The notes beneath the pieces were generated by a model. The model worked only from the letters and a program-made list of their open reading frames with translations. It was not told the DNA's origin and did not search any database. The position numbers were made by a program, and so were the translations under genes. From positions 1-31,931 of the IMG/VR virus record IMGVR_UViG_3300036985_001493: a stretch of 31,931 nucleotides of DNA, one strand, 5' to 3'. Positions 8,675 through 15,153 of the stretch are shown here, in pieces; the stretch's first letter is position 1; each line of letters opens with the position of its first letter. Source of the DNA: a virus.

Positions 8675-8829
8675 TGGCACGGACCTTGCTAGCCTAGCAA
8701 GTATCATGCCAACGTGGACATGGCACGCATGTTGCTACTAGCAAGAAGCATGCCAAGGCACACTGGCACGTATGTTGCTATTAGCAAGAAGCATGCCAAC
8801 GTGGCCGCGGCACGTATCTTGCTAGTGTG
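8675..8829. repeat. Array of 35-bp palindromes with TTGCTA / TAGCAA cores
   Basis: Three full copies (about 8675-8711, 8721-8755, 8764-8798) and a half copy (from 8809). Each starts TGGCACG, has an inner TTGCTA...TAGCAA inverted repeat, and ends CATGCCA, which pairs with the start. Copies can fold into hairpins and are separated by 8-10 bases. A weak open frame through this array is best explained by the repeats. Confidence 0.8.
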
Positions 8830-8986
8830 GCACGCAGGCATACTGGTCAGTCACTATTTAGACTGCGCAGTCATTCATCATACCATAGCACCAATGCGCA
8901 CGCGAGGCCGACGTGCCTGTGTAGCGTCATTGCACTAATATAGAACACCACACAATTGCCCTAGTTGGTCGTCTAGTGCTGATCCT

Positions 8987-9018
8987 AATTCACCCCGAGT
9001 TGACCATAGTAGTATCAG
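8987..9018 (+). promoter_or_regulatory. Start-linked conserved box, copy 1
   Basis: First copy of a box beginning AATTCACCCCGAG and ending TTGACCATAGTAGTATCAG. It lies 44 bases before the ATG at 9063, farther than the other copies, and has no hairpin in front. Confidence 0.8.
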
Positions 9019-9062
9019 CAGGCAAATGCTTGTTGACCAACCCAACCAAACAGGAGCACACC

Positions 9063-9380
9063 ATGCAAACCCTCACACCATCACGCCACACAGGCGACCG
9101 CGACAACATGTTCACAATCAACCTGCCGCGCATGCGCGGCATATACAGCGACGCAAGCTTGTACCAAGGCTATAAGAAAAACGACGACGGCATTTACTGG
9201 GCCCTGCAACATTCGTCCTGTTTACAGGGCCATTACAGCGAGGCAGACATTGCCCATCGCGACCGCCTGCACAACATGAAACCATTGGAAAACGGCGACA
9301 TTGTGCTGATCAATGGCGAGCAGTACAAGACGCGCATTCTTGGCAATTTCAGCGACTGCGCCATTTTCGACAAGGTTTAA
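9063..9380 (+). CDS. Unknown 105-residue early protein
   Basis: The start ATG 9063 follows CAGGAGCACACC, the same ribosome-binding context used by many genes in this block; an upstream in-frame start at 8976 would read through the conserved box and is rejected. The protein is hydrophilic with aromatic patches (YSDASLYQGYKKNDDGIYWALQ) and a beta-rich C-terminal half (GDIVLINGEQYKTRILGNF). I do not recognise it. It is the first gene of the small-gene block and so is likely early expressed. Confidence 0.65.
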   Translation: MQTLTPSRHTGDRDNMFTINLPRMRGIYSDASLYQGYKKNDDGIYWALQHSSCLQGHYSEADIAHRDRLHNMKPLENGDIVLINGEQYKTRILGNFSDCAIFDKV

Positions 9381-9384
9381 TCGA

Positions 9385-9418
9385 TGCGTGATGGCCTGTG
9401 GATCAGGCCATTGCAGAT
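9385..9418 (+). other. Intergenic hairpin, copy 1
   Basis: ATGGCCTG (9391-9398) pairs with CAGGCCAT (9404-9411) around the loop TGGAT. TGCG and GCAGATC flanks can extend the stem. It directly follows a stop codon and precedes a conserved box. There is no T run, so it is a weak terminator at best, or an RNA processing site. Confidence 0.8.
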
Positions 9419-9419
9419 C

Positions 9420-9451
9420 AATTCACCCCGAGTTGACCATAGTAGTATCAG
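9420..9451 (+). promoter_or_regulatory. Start-linked conserved box, copy 2
   Basis: Identical to copy 1 through the terminal TATCAG. It begins one base after the hairpin and ends 22 bases before the ATG at 9474. Confidence 0.85.
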
Positions 9452-9473
9452 TAACCAAACCAAGGAGCCCATC

Positions 9474-9740
9474 ATGACACTCACTACACTTTTCAAAGTA
9501 ACTTACAAACCCGCAACAAACACACGCGCGGCCAAAATGTTGGTCCAACGTATGGACCTTAACGACAAGGCCGAGGCCATGCCGCTGGACTACAGCGCAA
9601 AAAGCATGGCCCGCGCGGCCATCGTGGCATACGCTAAAAAACGCGGCCCACAATGGTGGTTGCCCACCGACGAGGACGACCTACAGTTTGTAGGGGACGA
9701 GAAAAACAGCAACGTCCAGTACTACATCACAAGCAAATAA
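9474..9740 (+). CDS. Unknown 88-residue early protein
   Basis: Starts at ATG 9474 behind CAAGGAG and the conserved box; a longer frame from 9384 reads the hairpin and box as protein and is rejected. The product begins MTLTTLFKVTYKP, with basic and Ala-rich helical middle (KSMARAAIVAYAKKRG) and a beta-strand end (NVQYYITSK). It may be a small nucleic-acid or host-protein binding factor. No family recognised. Confidence 0.65.
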   Translation: MTLTTLFKVTYKPATNTRAAKMLVQRMDLNDKAEAMPLDYSAKSMARAAIVAYAKKRGPQWWLPTDEDDLQFVGDEKNSNVQYYITSK

Positions 9741-9772
9741 TGCGTGATGGCCTGCATGCAGGCCATTGCAGA
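9741..9772 (+). other. Intergenic hairpin, copy 2 (palindromic variant without box)
   Basis: ATGGCCTGCA (9747-9756) is followed directly by its reverse complement (9757-9766). The flanks TGCGTG and TTGCAGAT match the other copies. Unlike them, this one is not followed by the conserved box. Confidence 0.8.
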
Positions 9773-9798
9773 TTATTTTCAACCAAGGAGAAACCACC

Positions 9799-10542
9799 AT
9801 GAAAAAACCCACCGGATACGTTATTTATCGCGGCCCATCGTTGCTAGACGGCACACCCATTGTGGCCGTGGCCCTGCTCGGTTCCAGTAACCGCAAGACA
9901 GGCAATATGGTGCAGACCTATATCCTGCGCGACGACATGCGGCCGACACTGGCCGTCCAAACTGGTGCCGACAGCGCGATCTGTGGCAATTGCAAACACC
10001 GGCCATTTTTAGGTGGCGCGTGCTATGTGGTCGTGGCCCAAGGTCCTACAGTGGTTTTCAAAACCATGCAGGCCGGCAAATACCCGACAGCAACACCGGC
10101 CGATGTGGGCACCATGGTGGCCGGTCGCATGGTGCGTCTCGGCACGTATGGGGACCCTGCCGCGGTTCCTGCCAACGTGTGGCAGGCCCTGACAGCGCAG
10201 GCCGCGGGCCGCACAGGTTATACGCACCAGTGGGCCAACGAGGCCCTGCCAATGGACCACAGGGCAGACATTGCCCAGTTGACAATGGCCAGTGTAGACA
10301 CAGTGGAAGAGGCACAACAGGCACGCGCAAGCGGCCTGCGTTATTTCCGCATTCGTTTGGCCACCGAGGCCCTGCAAGAGCGTGAGTTTGTCTGCCCTGC
10401 CAGTGAAGAGGCCGGTAAGCGCAAACTGTGTGACACGTGTGGCGCGTGCAACGGCACGACCAAATCCACCGGCGCAAGCCCTGTGATCATTGTCCATGGC
10501 AACAAGGCACGACGTTTCACAGAACAGCGCGCGACAGCATAA
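9799..10542 (+). CDS. Cysteine-rich conserved phage/plasmid protein (DUF7227-like)
   Basis: A 247-residue protein beginning MKKPTGYVIYRGPSLLDG. It carries two cysteine clusters: CGNCKHR with a later CYV (Cys62, Cys65, His67, Cys75) and a C-terminal CPASEEAGKRKLCDTCGAC (Cys199, 211, 214, 217). I recognise this layout from uncharacterised proteins found in many phages and plasmids, which I believe are grouped as DUF7227; the family name is from memory. The cysteines suggest one or two zinc or iron-sulfur sites. The start follows CAAGGAGAAACCACC. It is the largest gene of the block and the only one behind a hairpin without the conserved box. Function unknown. Confidence 0.75.
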   Translation: MKKPTGYVIYRGPSLLDGTPIVAVALLGSSNRKTGNMVQTYILRDDMRPTLAVQTGADSAICGNCKHRPFLGGACYVVVAQGPTVVFKTMQAGKYPTATPADVGTMVAGRMVRLGTYGDPAAVPANVWQALTAQAAGRTGYTHQWANEALPMDHRADIAQLTMASVDTVEEAQQARASGLRYFRIRLATEALQEREFVCPASEEAGKRKLCDTCGACNGTTKSTGASPVIIVHGNKARRFTEQRATA

Positions 10543-10546
10543 TTGA

Positions 10547-10580
10547 TGCGTGATGGCCTGTGGATCAGGCCATCGCAGAT
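10547..10580 (+). other. Intergenic hairpin, copy 3
   Basis: ATGGCCTG (10553-10560), loop TGGAT, CAGGCCAT (10566-10573); one flanking base differs from copy 1 (CGCAGATC for TGCAGATC). Confidence 0.8.
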
Positions 10581-10581
10581 C

Positions 10582-10613
10582 AATTCACCCCGAGTTGACC
10601 ATAGTAGTATCAG
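10582..10613 (+). promoter_or_regulatory. Start-linked conserved box, copy 3
   Basis: Full copy ending TATCAG, 19 bases before ATG 10633, with AAGGAG between. Confidence 0.85.
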
Positions 10614-10632
10614 TAACCAAAAGGAGCAAACC

Positions 10633-10818
10633 ATGGACAAGATCCAAGCATTCTTAGACGCCAAAGTAAAAGGCCAAAACATTTATTACCCTGCCAAGGT
10701 CATTGGTTTTAACCGAGAGACAAAGACATGGCAGTCCTATAGTGTGGAAGACTCACACAAACGAGAACTGCGCAAGTTGATGGAGCAGGCCGGTTTCATT
10801 CACGTTGAATTTCAATAA
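10633..10818 (+). CDS. Unknown 61-residue early protein
   Basis: Starts at ATG 10633 in the context AAAAGGAGCAAACC after hairpin and box. The protein is short, basic and mixed alpha/beta (YYPAKVIGFNRETKTWQSY, then a helical RELRKLMEQAG end). Its stop at 10816-10818 lies just before the ribosome binding site of the next gene, so the two are probably co-translated. No family recognised. Confidence 0.65.
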   Translation: MDKIQAFLDAKVKGQNIYYPAKVIGFNRETKTWQSYSVEDSHKRELRKLMEQAGFIHVEFQ

Positions 10819-10828
10819 GGAGCAGACC

Positions 10829-11209
10829 ATGGTTAAATTCAAAAAGACAGTGCCGGACGGCCGGCACGTGACAGAGGCGCGTGATTGCACAGTGCGCGCG
10901 TTGGCCCACGTGGCCGACATGCCATACAGCGAGGCCCACGCGCTCATGGCCTCATTCGGCCGCAAGAACAGACGTGGCGTGCCACGTGGTGACGTGGTCA
11001 GGGCCTATGCAAGCAAGGGCCTGACATACATCAAGCGCAACGACAGGCCCACACTGGCGCAGTTTATGCGCGAGGATGGCGCCAAGCACGAGCGCCTAGT
11101 GATCAACAAAACCGGCCACGTGTTTGCCCTGATCAACGGCACACAGTTGGACATGGCCAAGTGCGGACCACGCACACGAGTGCAAGGGTATTACGTGCCG
11201 GCAAAATGA
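10829..11209 (+). CDS. Papain-like/C39-like cysteine peptidase fold protein
   Basis: A 126-residue protein with a pattern seen in small phage proteins related to papain or C39 peptidases. Cys20 sits in ARDCTVRALA at the start of a helix (the usual catalytic Cys position), a helix with PYSEAHALM follows, then PTLAQFMRE, and His97 in GHVFALINGTQLD with Asp108 as possible third residue. The length is close to a minimal domain. It could cut a host or phage protein or be an inactive binding version. Start ATG 10829 follows AATAAGGAGCAGACC; a start at 10805 is inside the previous gene. Medium confidence on fold, none on substrate. Confidence 0.6.
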   Translation: MVKFKKTVPDGRHVTEARDCTVRALAHVADMPYSEAHALMASFGRKNRRGVPRGDVVRAYASKGLTYIKRNDRPTLAQFMREDGAKHERLVINKTGHVFALINGTQLDMAKCGPRTRVQGYYVPAK

Positions 11210-11243
11210 TGCGTGATGGCCTGTGGATCAGGCCATTGCAGAT
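11210..11243 (+). other. Intergenic hairpin, copy 4
   Basis: ATGGCCTG (11216-11223), loop TGGAT, CAGGCCAT (11229-11236), with the same flanks as copy 1; its TG overlaps the stop region of the previous gene. Confidence 0.8.
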
Positions 11244-11244
11244 C

Positions 11245-11272
11245 AATTCACCCCGAGTTGACCATAGTAGTA
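11245..11272 (+). promoter_or_regulatory. Start-linked conserved box, copy 4
   Basis: Same box ending TAGTAGTA, then CAACAGGAGCAAACC and ATG 11288. The trailing TCAG of copies 1-3 is absent. Confidence 0.85.
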
Positions 11273-11287
11273 CAACAGGAGCAAACC

Positions 11288-11554
11288 ATGAAAAACGCAG
11301 ACGCGATCAGGGCATACGTGCTCGATCAGTACATCGAAACAGGCCGACGCATTTTTGTGTCCGACCTGATGGAGCAATTCAACACCAACGCAGTGGGCAT
11401 TCGCAATGCGTTGGGATACGACGATTTTGTCTTCGAGCACGACGACAAATGGAGTGGCAGTAATTACGCAGGCAAGTACATACAGGCCGCATGCGTCGAG
11501 CCCAACAAGGCCGGCCTGATCAAATTCATCAAACAATTAAGGAGCACAACATGA
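11288..11554 (+). CDS. Unknown 88-residue protein, possible HTH-type
   Basis: Starts at ATG 11288 after the box. The N-terminal half (DAIRAYVLDQYIETGRRIFV, then SDLMEQFNTNAVGIRNALGY) reads like a winged-helix or helix-turn-helix layout, so DNA binding is possible. The rest is a charged tail ending LIKFIKQLRSTT. The stop overlaps the next start as ATGA. The helix-turn-helix idea rests only on sequence feel. Confidence 0.6.
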   Translation: MKNADAIRAYVLDQYIETGRRIFVSDLMEQFNTNAVGIRNALGYDDFVFEHDDKWSGSNYAGKYIQAACVEPNKAGLIKFIKQLRSTT

Positions 11555-11739
11555 AGACAATCACAATCACACAAAAGCAGTGGTCAGAATTAAACGTCGG
11601 CCTACTGTATGAAATGGCCAAGTTCTTGGCAGAAGAGCACAGCGAGGGCCTGACACGCGAAGAGCGCACAGACACCATCAACATGCTGAACGACGCGCTG
11701 TACCAGTACAACAAGATCAAAGAGGCATTCAAAGCATGA
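11551..11739 (+). CDS. Unknown 62-residue helical protein
   Basis: Starts at ATG 11551, overlapping the previous stop, behind TTAAGGAGCACAAC. Mostly helical and acidic (LLYEMAKFLAEEHSEG, then RTDTINMLNDALYQYNKIKEAF). No family recognised. Its stop overlaps the next start as ATGA. Confidence 0.6.
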   Translation: MKTITITQKQWSELNVGLLYEMAKFLAEEHSEGLTREERTDTINMLNDALYQYNKIKEAFKA

Positions 11740-11831
11740 AATACCTTAGAGAGTTTATCGAGGCCCTGATACTGGCCGCGCTCATAGGCGGCCCGTTGTT
11801 TTATTATTTTCTTTATGTAATGAAACCATGA
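11736..11831 (+). CDS. 31-residue single-pass membrane peptide
   Basis: A short frame from ATG 11736 to TGA 11831, linked by ATGA overlaps on both sides. The peptide has a charged start (MKYLREFIE) followed by one hydrophobic segment (ALILAALIGGPLFYYFLYV). The overlaps on both sides and the clear membrane span support a real gene. A role in the host inner membrane is inferred. Confidence 0.5.
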   Translation: MKYLREFIEALILAALIGGPLFYYFLYVMKP

Positions 11832-11926
11832 CAAACTGGCCATTCCCCCCATTCCCAAACCCCAAAGACAAGGGCACCAACGTGCCCAAGTTCAACCCTG
11901 ACAATTACGAGGACGCACCAAGATGA
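11828..11926 (+). CDS. 32-residue proline-rich peptide
   Basis: From ATG 11828 to TGA 11926, overlapping the gene before and the gene after by four bases. Starts MTNWPFPPFPNPKDKG and is rich in Pro, Asn and Asp, so probably unstructured. The chained ATGA overlaps are the main evidence. Confidence 0.45.
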   Translation: MTNWPFPPFPNPKDKGTNVPKFNPDNYEDAPR

Positions 11927-12201
11927 AAACAGCACGACCATACACCGACGACGTCGGAGGTTTTATCTACTACAAAAAGATGGCCGAGCAGGCCGCGAAG
12001 GCCGCACACAGTGCCGCGCATGGCGTCTGTGTCACTGTGGACTACTTCAATGGTGACTACAAGTTCATCATTTGGACACTGGCCCCCAAGGCCACCAACG
12101 GCATTACCAAGCATGAATTATTCGCAGAGGTTACAGACCAAGATCGCTTAAACGCACACGTTATCGGTTTCACACAAAACATTGAGGAGTTGACAAAATG
12201 A
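11923..12201 (+). CDS. Unknown 92-residue early protein
   Basis: Starts at ATG 11923 by ATGA overlap. It has an Ala-rich helix (MAEQAAKAAHSAAHG) and a beta-strand region (VCVTVDYFNGDYKFIIW), followed by an acidic helix. It overlaps the next gene by four bases. No family recognised. Confidence 0.6.
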   Translation: MKTARPYTDDVGGFIYYKKMAEQAAKAAHSAAHGVCVTVDYFNGDYKFIIWTLAPKATNGITKHELFAEVTDQDRLNAHVIGFTQNIEELTK

Positions 12202-12392
12202 GAAAATTTCCACTGTACATCATTGACAGGGCCGGCCAGTTCACCACGCAGGAATTCCCGTCGTACGAGGAGCAGTGCGCGGCCGCGGACAAGTGGGAGG
12301 CCGGTGGCCATGAGACCTACTTCAATTACCTTAACGCGGTCCTGCGTTACGACGCATTCAAACGATTCAACCAATCACAAGGGGCAAAATAA
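12198..12392 (+). CDS. Unknown 64-residue early protein
   Basis: Starts by ATGA overlap at 12198. Sequence begins MRKFPLYIIDRAGQFTTQEF and ends in a basic helix rich in Tyr and Phe (YFNYLNAVLRYDAFKRFNQ). Its stop overlaps the next ATG as TAATG. Confidence 0.6.
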   Translation: MRKFPLYIIDRAGQFTTQEFPSYEEQCAAADKWEAGGHETYFNYLNAVLRYDAFKRFNQSQGAK

Positions 12393-12592
12393 TGATCAAG
12401 TTAACAGCAGACACACTGGACAATTTCACAAATTCGGCAGTGATCAACATTGGCAAAAACAACGGGTACATCGAGGCCTACATTGACAACGCAATGGAAA
12501 GCCCACAGTTGTGCATCTACATATACGACAGCAAGGGCAATGTATTTTCGCGTGAAATTATGCCAGTTGAACTTTTAAAAAGGATCAAATAA
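12392..12592 (+). CDS. Unknown 66-residue early protein
   Basis: Begins at ATG 12392 overlapping the previous stop. It looks like a small beta-rich domain (INIGKNNGYIEAYIDNA, LCIYIYDSKGNVFSREI) with a basic C-terminal helix. The next gene starts in its stop codon. Confidence 0.6.
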   Translation: MIKLTADTLDNFTNSAVINIGKNNGYIEAYIDNAMESPQLCIYIYDSKGNVFSREIMPVELLKRIK

Positions 12593-12927
12593 TGAACGAT
12601 TTCCAAAACGCATACGAGACGGCCAAAATGCAAAAGTGGCACAGGGTCACAAAGACCATGGAAGAGGCGCAGGCACAACACGAGGCCGGCAAACACGTGG
12701 TCATGGTGGAGGCCCTAGCATACTGCCCCTACACCGACGCGGCCATGGGCACCATGCCACACATCATGGAGGCATTCGACACACAGGAAGAGGCGCAGGC
12801 ATACATCAATAAGAATTTTGAAGAGTTCGGGGCCTGTGAGGCCGTCGACATGTTCATATACCCAAGGCCGGTGATCGAGCGCAAGGCGCGCTACATTCCC
12901 GAAGACTTTGACGACATTCCCTTTTAA
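12592..12927 (+). CDS. Unknown 111-residue early protein
   Basis: Starts at ATG 12592, overlapping the previous stop as TAATG. Contains an acidic helix (MEEAQAQHEAGKHVVMVEA), a CPYTDAAMG segment and a Pro/Asp-rich end (YIPEDFDDIPF). The stop TAA at 12925-12927 already forms the first bases of the next conserved box. No family recognised. Confidence 0.62.
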   Translation: MNDFQNAYETAKMQKWHRVTKTMEEAQAQHEAGKHVVMVEALAYCPYTDAAMGTMPHIMEAFDTQEEAQAYINKNFEEFGACEAVDMFIYPRPVIERKARYIPEDFDDIPF

Positions 12928-12956
12928 TTCACCCCCAGTTGACCATAGTAGTATCA
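12926..12956 (+). promoter_or_regulatory. Start-linked conserved box, copy 5
   Basis: Variant with CACCCCCAG for CACCCCGAG, then TTGACCATAGTAGTATCA. No hairpin in front; the box begins inside the stop codon of the previous gene. Confidence 0.85.
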
Positions 12957-12974
12957 ACAACACAGGAGCACACC

Positions 12975-13409
12975 ATGAGCACACAAATTAAAACGATGGC
13001 CGAATTCGAGGCCGAGAAACCCCAAGACTTCCGCAACCCAACAGAGGAGAAAACCATGAACAGGACATACTGGACCGGCCAAGGCCGCTACCAACTGAAG
13101 GCCGACGCGTTAGAGAAGCTTCTGCCGGTCATTGGCGAGGTGGAAGGCGGCCAAGGTGCCAACAAGCACCTAGAGGCATTCAGGCGCGCAGTTAACTGCT
13201 ACTACGACCTGTACAACAACGGCCTGTGCAACAGGGCCCGTGAGTTCAGCACGCTGTTTAAAATTGCAGGCGTGCCCAAAGAGATTAAAGCGCGTCGGTG
13301 GATGGACAGCATGCTCAGTGGCGACACGCAGGAGCGCATCGAGGACAAAATGGGCCTGTTCATACTGGCCGCGTTTCAAGAACAATTTGCAGAGGAGACA
13401 ACAGAATGA
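12975..13409 (+). CDS. Unknown 144-residue early protein with a second internal start
   Basis: ATG 12975 follows CAGGAGCACACC after the box. An in-frame ATG at 13056 has its own strong site (AGAGGAGAAAACC), so a 117-residue short form may also be made. The main domain is helical: ADALEKLLPVIGEVEGG, a middle with NCYYDLYNNGLCNRAREF, and a C-terminal MGLFILAAFQEQF. The first 27 residues look like an added leader. No family recognised. Confidence 0.62.
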   Translation: MSTQIKTMAEFEAEKPQDFRNPTEEKTMNRTYWTGQGRYQLKADALEKLLPVIGEVEGGQGANKHLEAFRRAVNCYYDLYNNGLCNRAREFSTLFKIAGVPKEIKARRWMDSMLSGDTQERIEDKMGLFILAAFQEQFAEETTE

Positions 13410-13933
13410 TTACAGTAGACAAATTCAACGTGCGCATTTTGCGCAAGGGTGACAAGTACGGCCGCGAGTTCTGCCTGACACACGACGAGGACAAACCAGT
13501 GGTCGAGTTCTACGACAGCCGGTACCCACACTGCGAGTTTGGCCAGTTTGTGACACGCTACTATGTGTCCACCATCCTAGGCACCGACAAGTGGGGCCGT
13601 GGTGCAGGCGGCCTGATCTTGGACGGTGGCATCCCTGCGTGGACAGTGAGCGCAGAGGACATGGACACAGTGCGCGAGTACCTGCGGGCCGAGACCGACC
13701 AAGCCCCCAAGGTCATGGTTTGGTTTGGCATGATGGAACACGGCCAGTTTGGTGTGACAAAGCACGACATTGAACGCATGGTGATCATTCACTCGATCGA
13801 CGAGAAGGTCCTAATGGACCCCAACGAGATCGAGAATCACTTGGCCCTGCACCATTACGACAGTTACATCGTGCCCTCTGAGTTTGTGGGATACGTTACG
13901 TATTCATTAGACTACATTAGGAACCTGCCCTAA
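13406..13933 (+). CDS. Unknown 175-residue early protein
   Basis: Starts at ATG 13406 by ATGA overlap; a frame from 13298 begins inside the previous gene. The N-terminal half has a beta-rich region (FNVRILRKGDKYG, CLTHDEDKPVVEFYDSRYP) and a YYVSTILG motif. The C-terminal half is mixed (GQFGVTKHDIERMVIIHSID). No family recognised. The TAA stop begins the next conserved box. Confidence 0.62.
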   Translation: MITVDKFNVRILRKGDKYGREFCLTHDEDKPVVEFYDSRYPHCEFGQFVTRYYVSTILGTDKWGRGAGGLILDGGIPAWTVSAEDMDTVREYLRAETDQAPKVMVWFGMMEHGQFGVTKHDIERMVIIHSIDEKVLMDPNEIENHLALHHYDSYIVPSEFVGYVTYSLDYIRNLP

Positions 13934-13959
13934 TTCACCCCGAGTTGACCATAGTAGTA
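13932..13959 (+). promoter_or_regulatory. Start-linked conserved box, copy 6
   Basis: Box ending TAGTAGTA, then CAAAGGAGCAAACC and ATG 13974. As in copy 5 it overlaps the previous stop and has no hairpin. Confidence 0.85.
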
Positions 13960-13973
13960 CAAAGGAGCAAACC

Positions 13974-14228
13974 ATGAAAAAGTTACAGAAATTTATCAAA
14001 GCAGAAAACGACTGGCGTAAGATTTTCGGCAACCCTGCCCTGACAATCGAAACACCGGAGGGCAGGCAACAGGTGGCAGACTTGATCGACATTCAACTAA
14101 GCCCCGAGAACCTGTACTGTGACGGCGAGATCAGCCACACAGAGGCGCAGATGAAGTACCGCATGTTATCAGGCGCGGCCAAAGACCTGATGAAGATCGA
14201 CCCCAACGTGGTCATTTATGAAATTTAA
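13974..14228 (+). CDS. Unknown 84-residue helical protein
   Basis: ATG 13974 sits behind AAAGGAGCAAACC. The protein is mainly helical and charged (MKKLQKFIKAENDWRKIF, then EGRQQVADLIDIQ). No family recognised. Its stop precedes the next ribosome binding site by one base. Confidence 0.6.
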   Translation: MKKLQKFIKAENDWRKIFGNPALTIETPEGRQQVADLIDIQLSPENLYCDGEISHTEAQMKYRMLSGAAKDLMKIDPNVVIYEI

Positions 14229-14238
14229 GGAGAAAACC

Positions 14239-14505
14239 ATGGACAGCAAAGAACTAGCATCTATCGTGGCCGCATCAAACGGCCGTTTTGTCAGCGTCGT
14301 GTTCGTCAAGAAAGACGGCACCGAGCGCTCTATGCTCTGCCGCCTAGGTGTGACCAAGCACCTGAAAGGTGGCGAGTCAAAGCTGAACGCGGACCAGTAC
14401 TTAACTGTGTTCGACGTGCAGAAGGAGGCCTACAGGGCCATCAACAAAGAGACAATCCTATCGGTCAAGTTGGCCGGCACCACATACGTACAGGAGGCGG
14501 TATGA
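14239..14505 (+). CDS. SH3-like beta-barrel fold conserved phage protein
   Basis: An 88-residue protein with a widely seen phage pattern: a helix, then FVSVVFVKKDGTERSMLCR, LGVTKHLKGGES, YLTVFDVQKEAYRAINKE and a final strand. I recognise this as the small family usually labelled SH3 beta-barrel fold-containing protein; the label is from memory. No enzymatic residues are apparent. ATG 14239 follows TTAAGGAGAAAACC; a start at 14218 lies inside the previous gene. Confidence 0.72.
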   Translation: MDSKELASIVAASNGRFVSVVFVKKDGTERSMLCRLGVTKHLKGGESKLNADQYLTVFDVQKEAYRAINKETILSVKLAGTTYVQEAV

Positions 14506-14657
14506 TCACCCTAGCCACACTGGAAGAACACCTAGCGTTTTTACTGGCCGAAGACAAGGTCTGTTTTGAGGAGGGCGACTGGGACCGACTGGACAGAATA
14601 CGATTAGCAATCGACGACACACGTGAACAAATTAAAAAAGAGGAGCAACAACCATGA
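14502..14657 (+). CDS. 51-residue acidic helical protein
   Basis: Short frame from ATG 14502 to TGA 14657, linked by ATGA overlaps to both neighbours. The sequence is helical and acidic (LEEHLAFLLAEDKV, then DRLDRIRLAIDDTREQIKK), consistent with a small coiled coil. The overlaps support it as a gene. Confidence 0.5.
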   Translation: MITLATLEEHLAFLLAEDKVCFEEGDWDRLDRIRLAIDDTREQIKKEEQQP

Positions 14658-14995
14658 ACGAATTAAGAGTAGACCAAAAACGCCCTAACAGGGTGGAAGT
14701 ATTGATCGGCAGAGACAACGGGTGGGTGTCCGCCACCATGAGCATGGGCACGCTGTGGGTGGAGGTGTATGGGGCCAACGGCACCCCACTAAATTCATTC
14801 AAAATGGACTGGCCCGACGAGAAGAAAAAGTACAAGGTGCGCGCGTCGTACCAAGCCATGTGCGAGGCCGTAATCGAGGCCCACAGCCTAGACGAGGCAT
14901 ACGATTTGGCCAAAGAATTAGACGGGGGCATGTTCGACACAGAATGCGACCCCGACGACTGGCACATTGAAGACGTAACAGAGGTAACAAAATGA
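14654..14995 (+). CDS. Unknown 113-residue early protein
   Basis: Begins at ATG 14654 behind AAGAGGAGCAACAACC. It has a beta-rich front (NRVEVLIGRDNGWVSATMS, LWVEVYGANG) and an acidic C-terminal helix (SLDEAYDLAKELDGG). No family recognised; ends with an ATGA overlap. Confidence 0.62.
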   Translation: MNELRVDQKRPNRVEVLIGRDNGWVSATMSMGTLWVEVYGANGTPLNSFKMDWPDEKKKYKVRASYQAMCEAVIEAHSLDEAYDLAKELDGGMFDTECDPDDWHIEDVTEVTK

Positions 14996-15153
14996 ACACA
15001 TCACTTTTAAAACACGTGCGCACACTGTTTGTGCACGACATGGTGCCAACGAGCACAGCAAGGCACAACATGCGCCAGTGGGTAAAATCTGTGCGCATGT
15101 TGGGTGACAAGCATTTACTGGCCATCAAGGTGCCAAAGAAGGAGAAAGCATGA
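14992..15153 (+). CDS. 53-residue basic protein
   Basis: From ATG 14992 to TGA 15153 with ATGA overlaps at both ends. The product is strongly basic, with many His, Arg and Lys (LLKHVRTLFVHD, RHNMRQWVKSVRML, KVPKKEKA). A nucleic-acid binding role is possible but only inferred from charge. Confidence 0.5.
   Translation: MNTSLLKHVRTLFVHDMVPTSTARHNMRQWVKSVRMLGDKHLLAIKVPKKEKA

Noticed and set aside
8497-8829. Repeat arrays as a CRISPR locus
   Set aside because: The units are palindromes with similar, short spacers, and no cas genes are nearby; Cas4-like DUF2800 is a replication nuclease here.
8714-8938. Open frame of 74 codons through the palindromic array
   Set aside because: It mostly translates the repeats, has no ribosome binding site and resembles no known protein.
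8987-9018. Conserved box as an ordinary sigma-70 promoter
   Set aside because: TTGACC fits a -35 site, but no -10 hexamer appears at 16-18 bases, and the start codon is too close in most copies.
10058-10497. Antisense frames of 139-162 codons opposite the Cys-rich gene
   Set aside because: The plus-strand gene has clear family motifs and a ribosome site; the antisense products are Cys/Arg-rich shadows.
9384-11260. Longer forms of several early genes starting MRDGLWIRP or MMACGSG
   Set aside because: These extra N-termini are the hairpin and conserved box read as protein; better starts with ribosome sites lie downstream.
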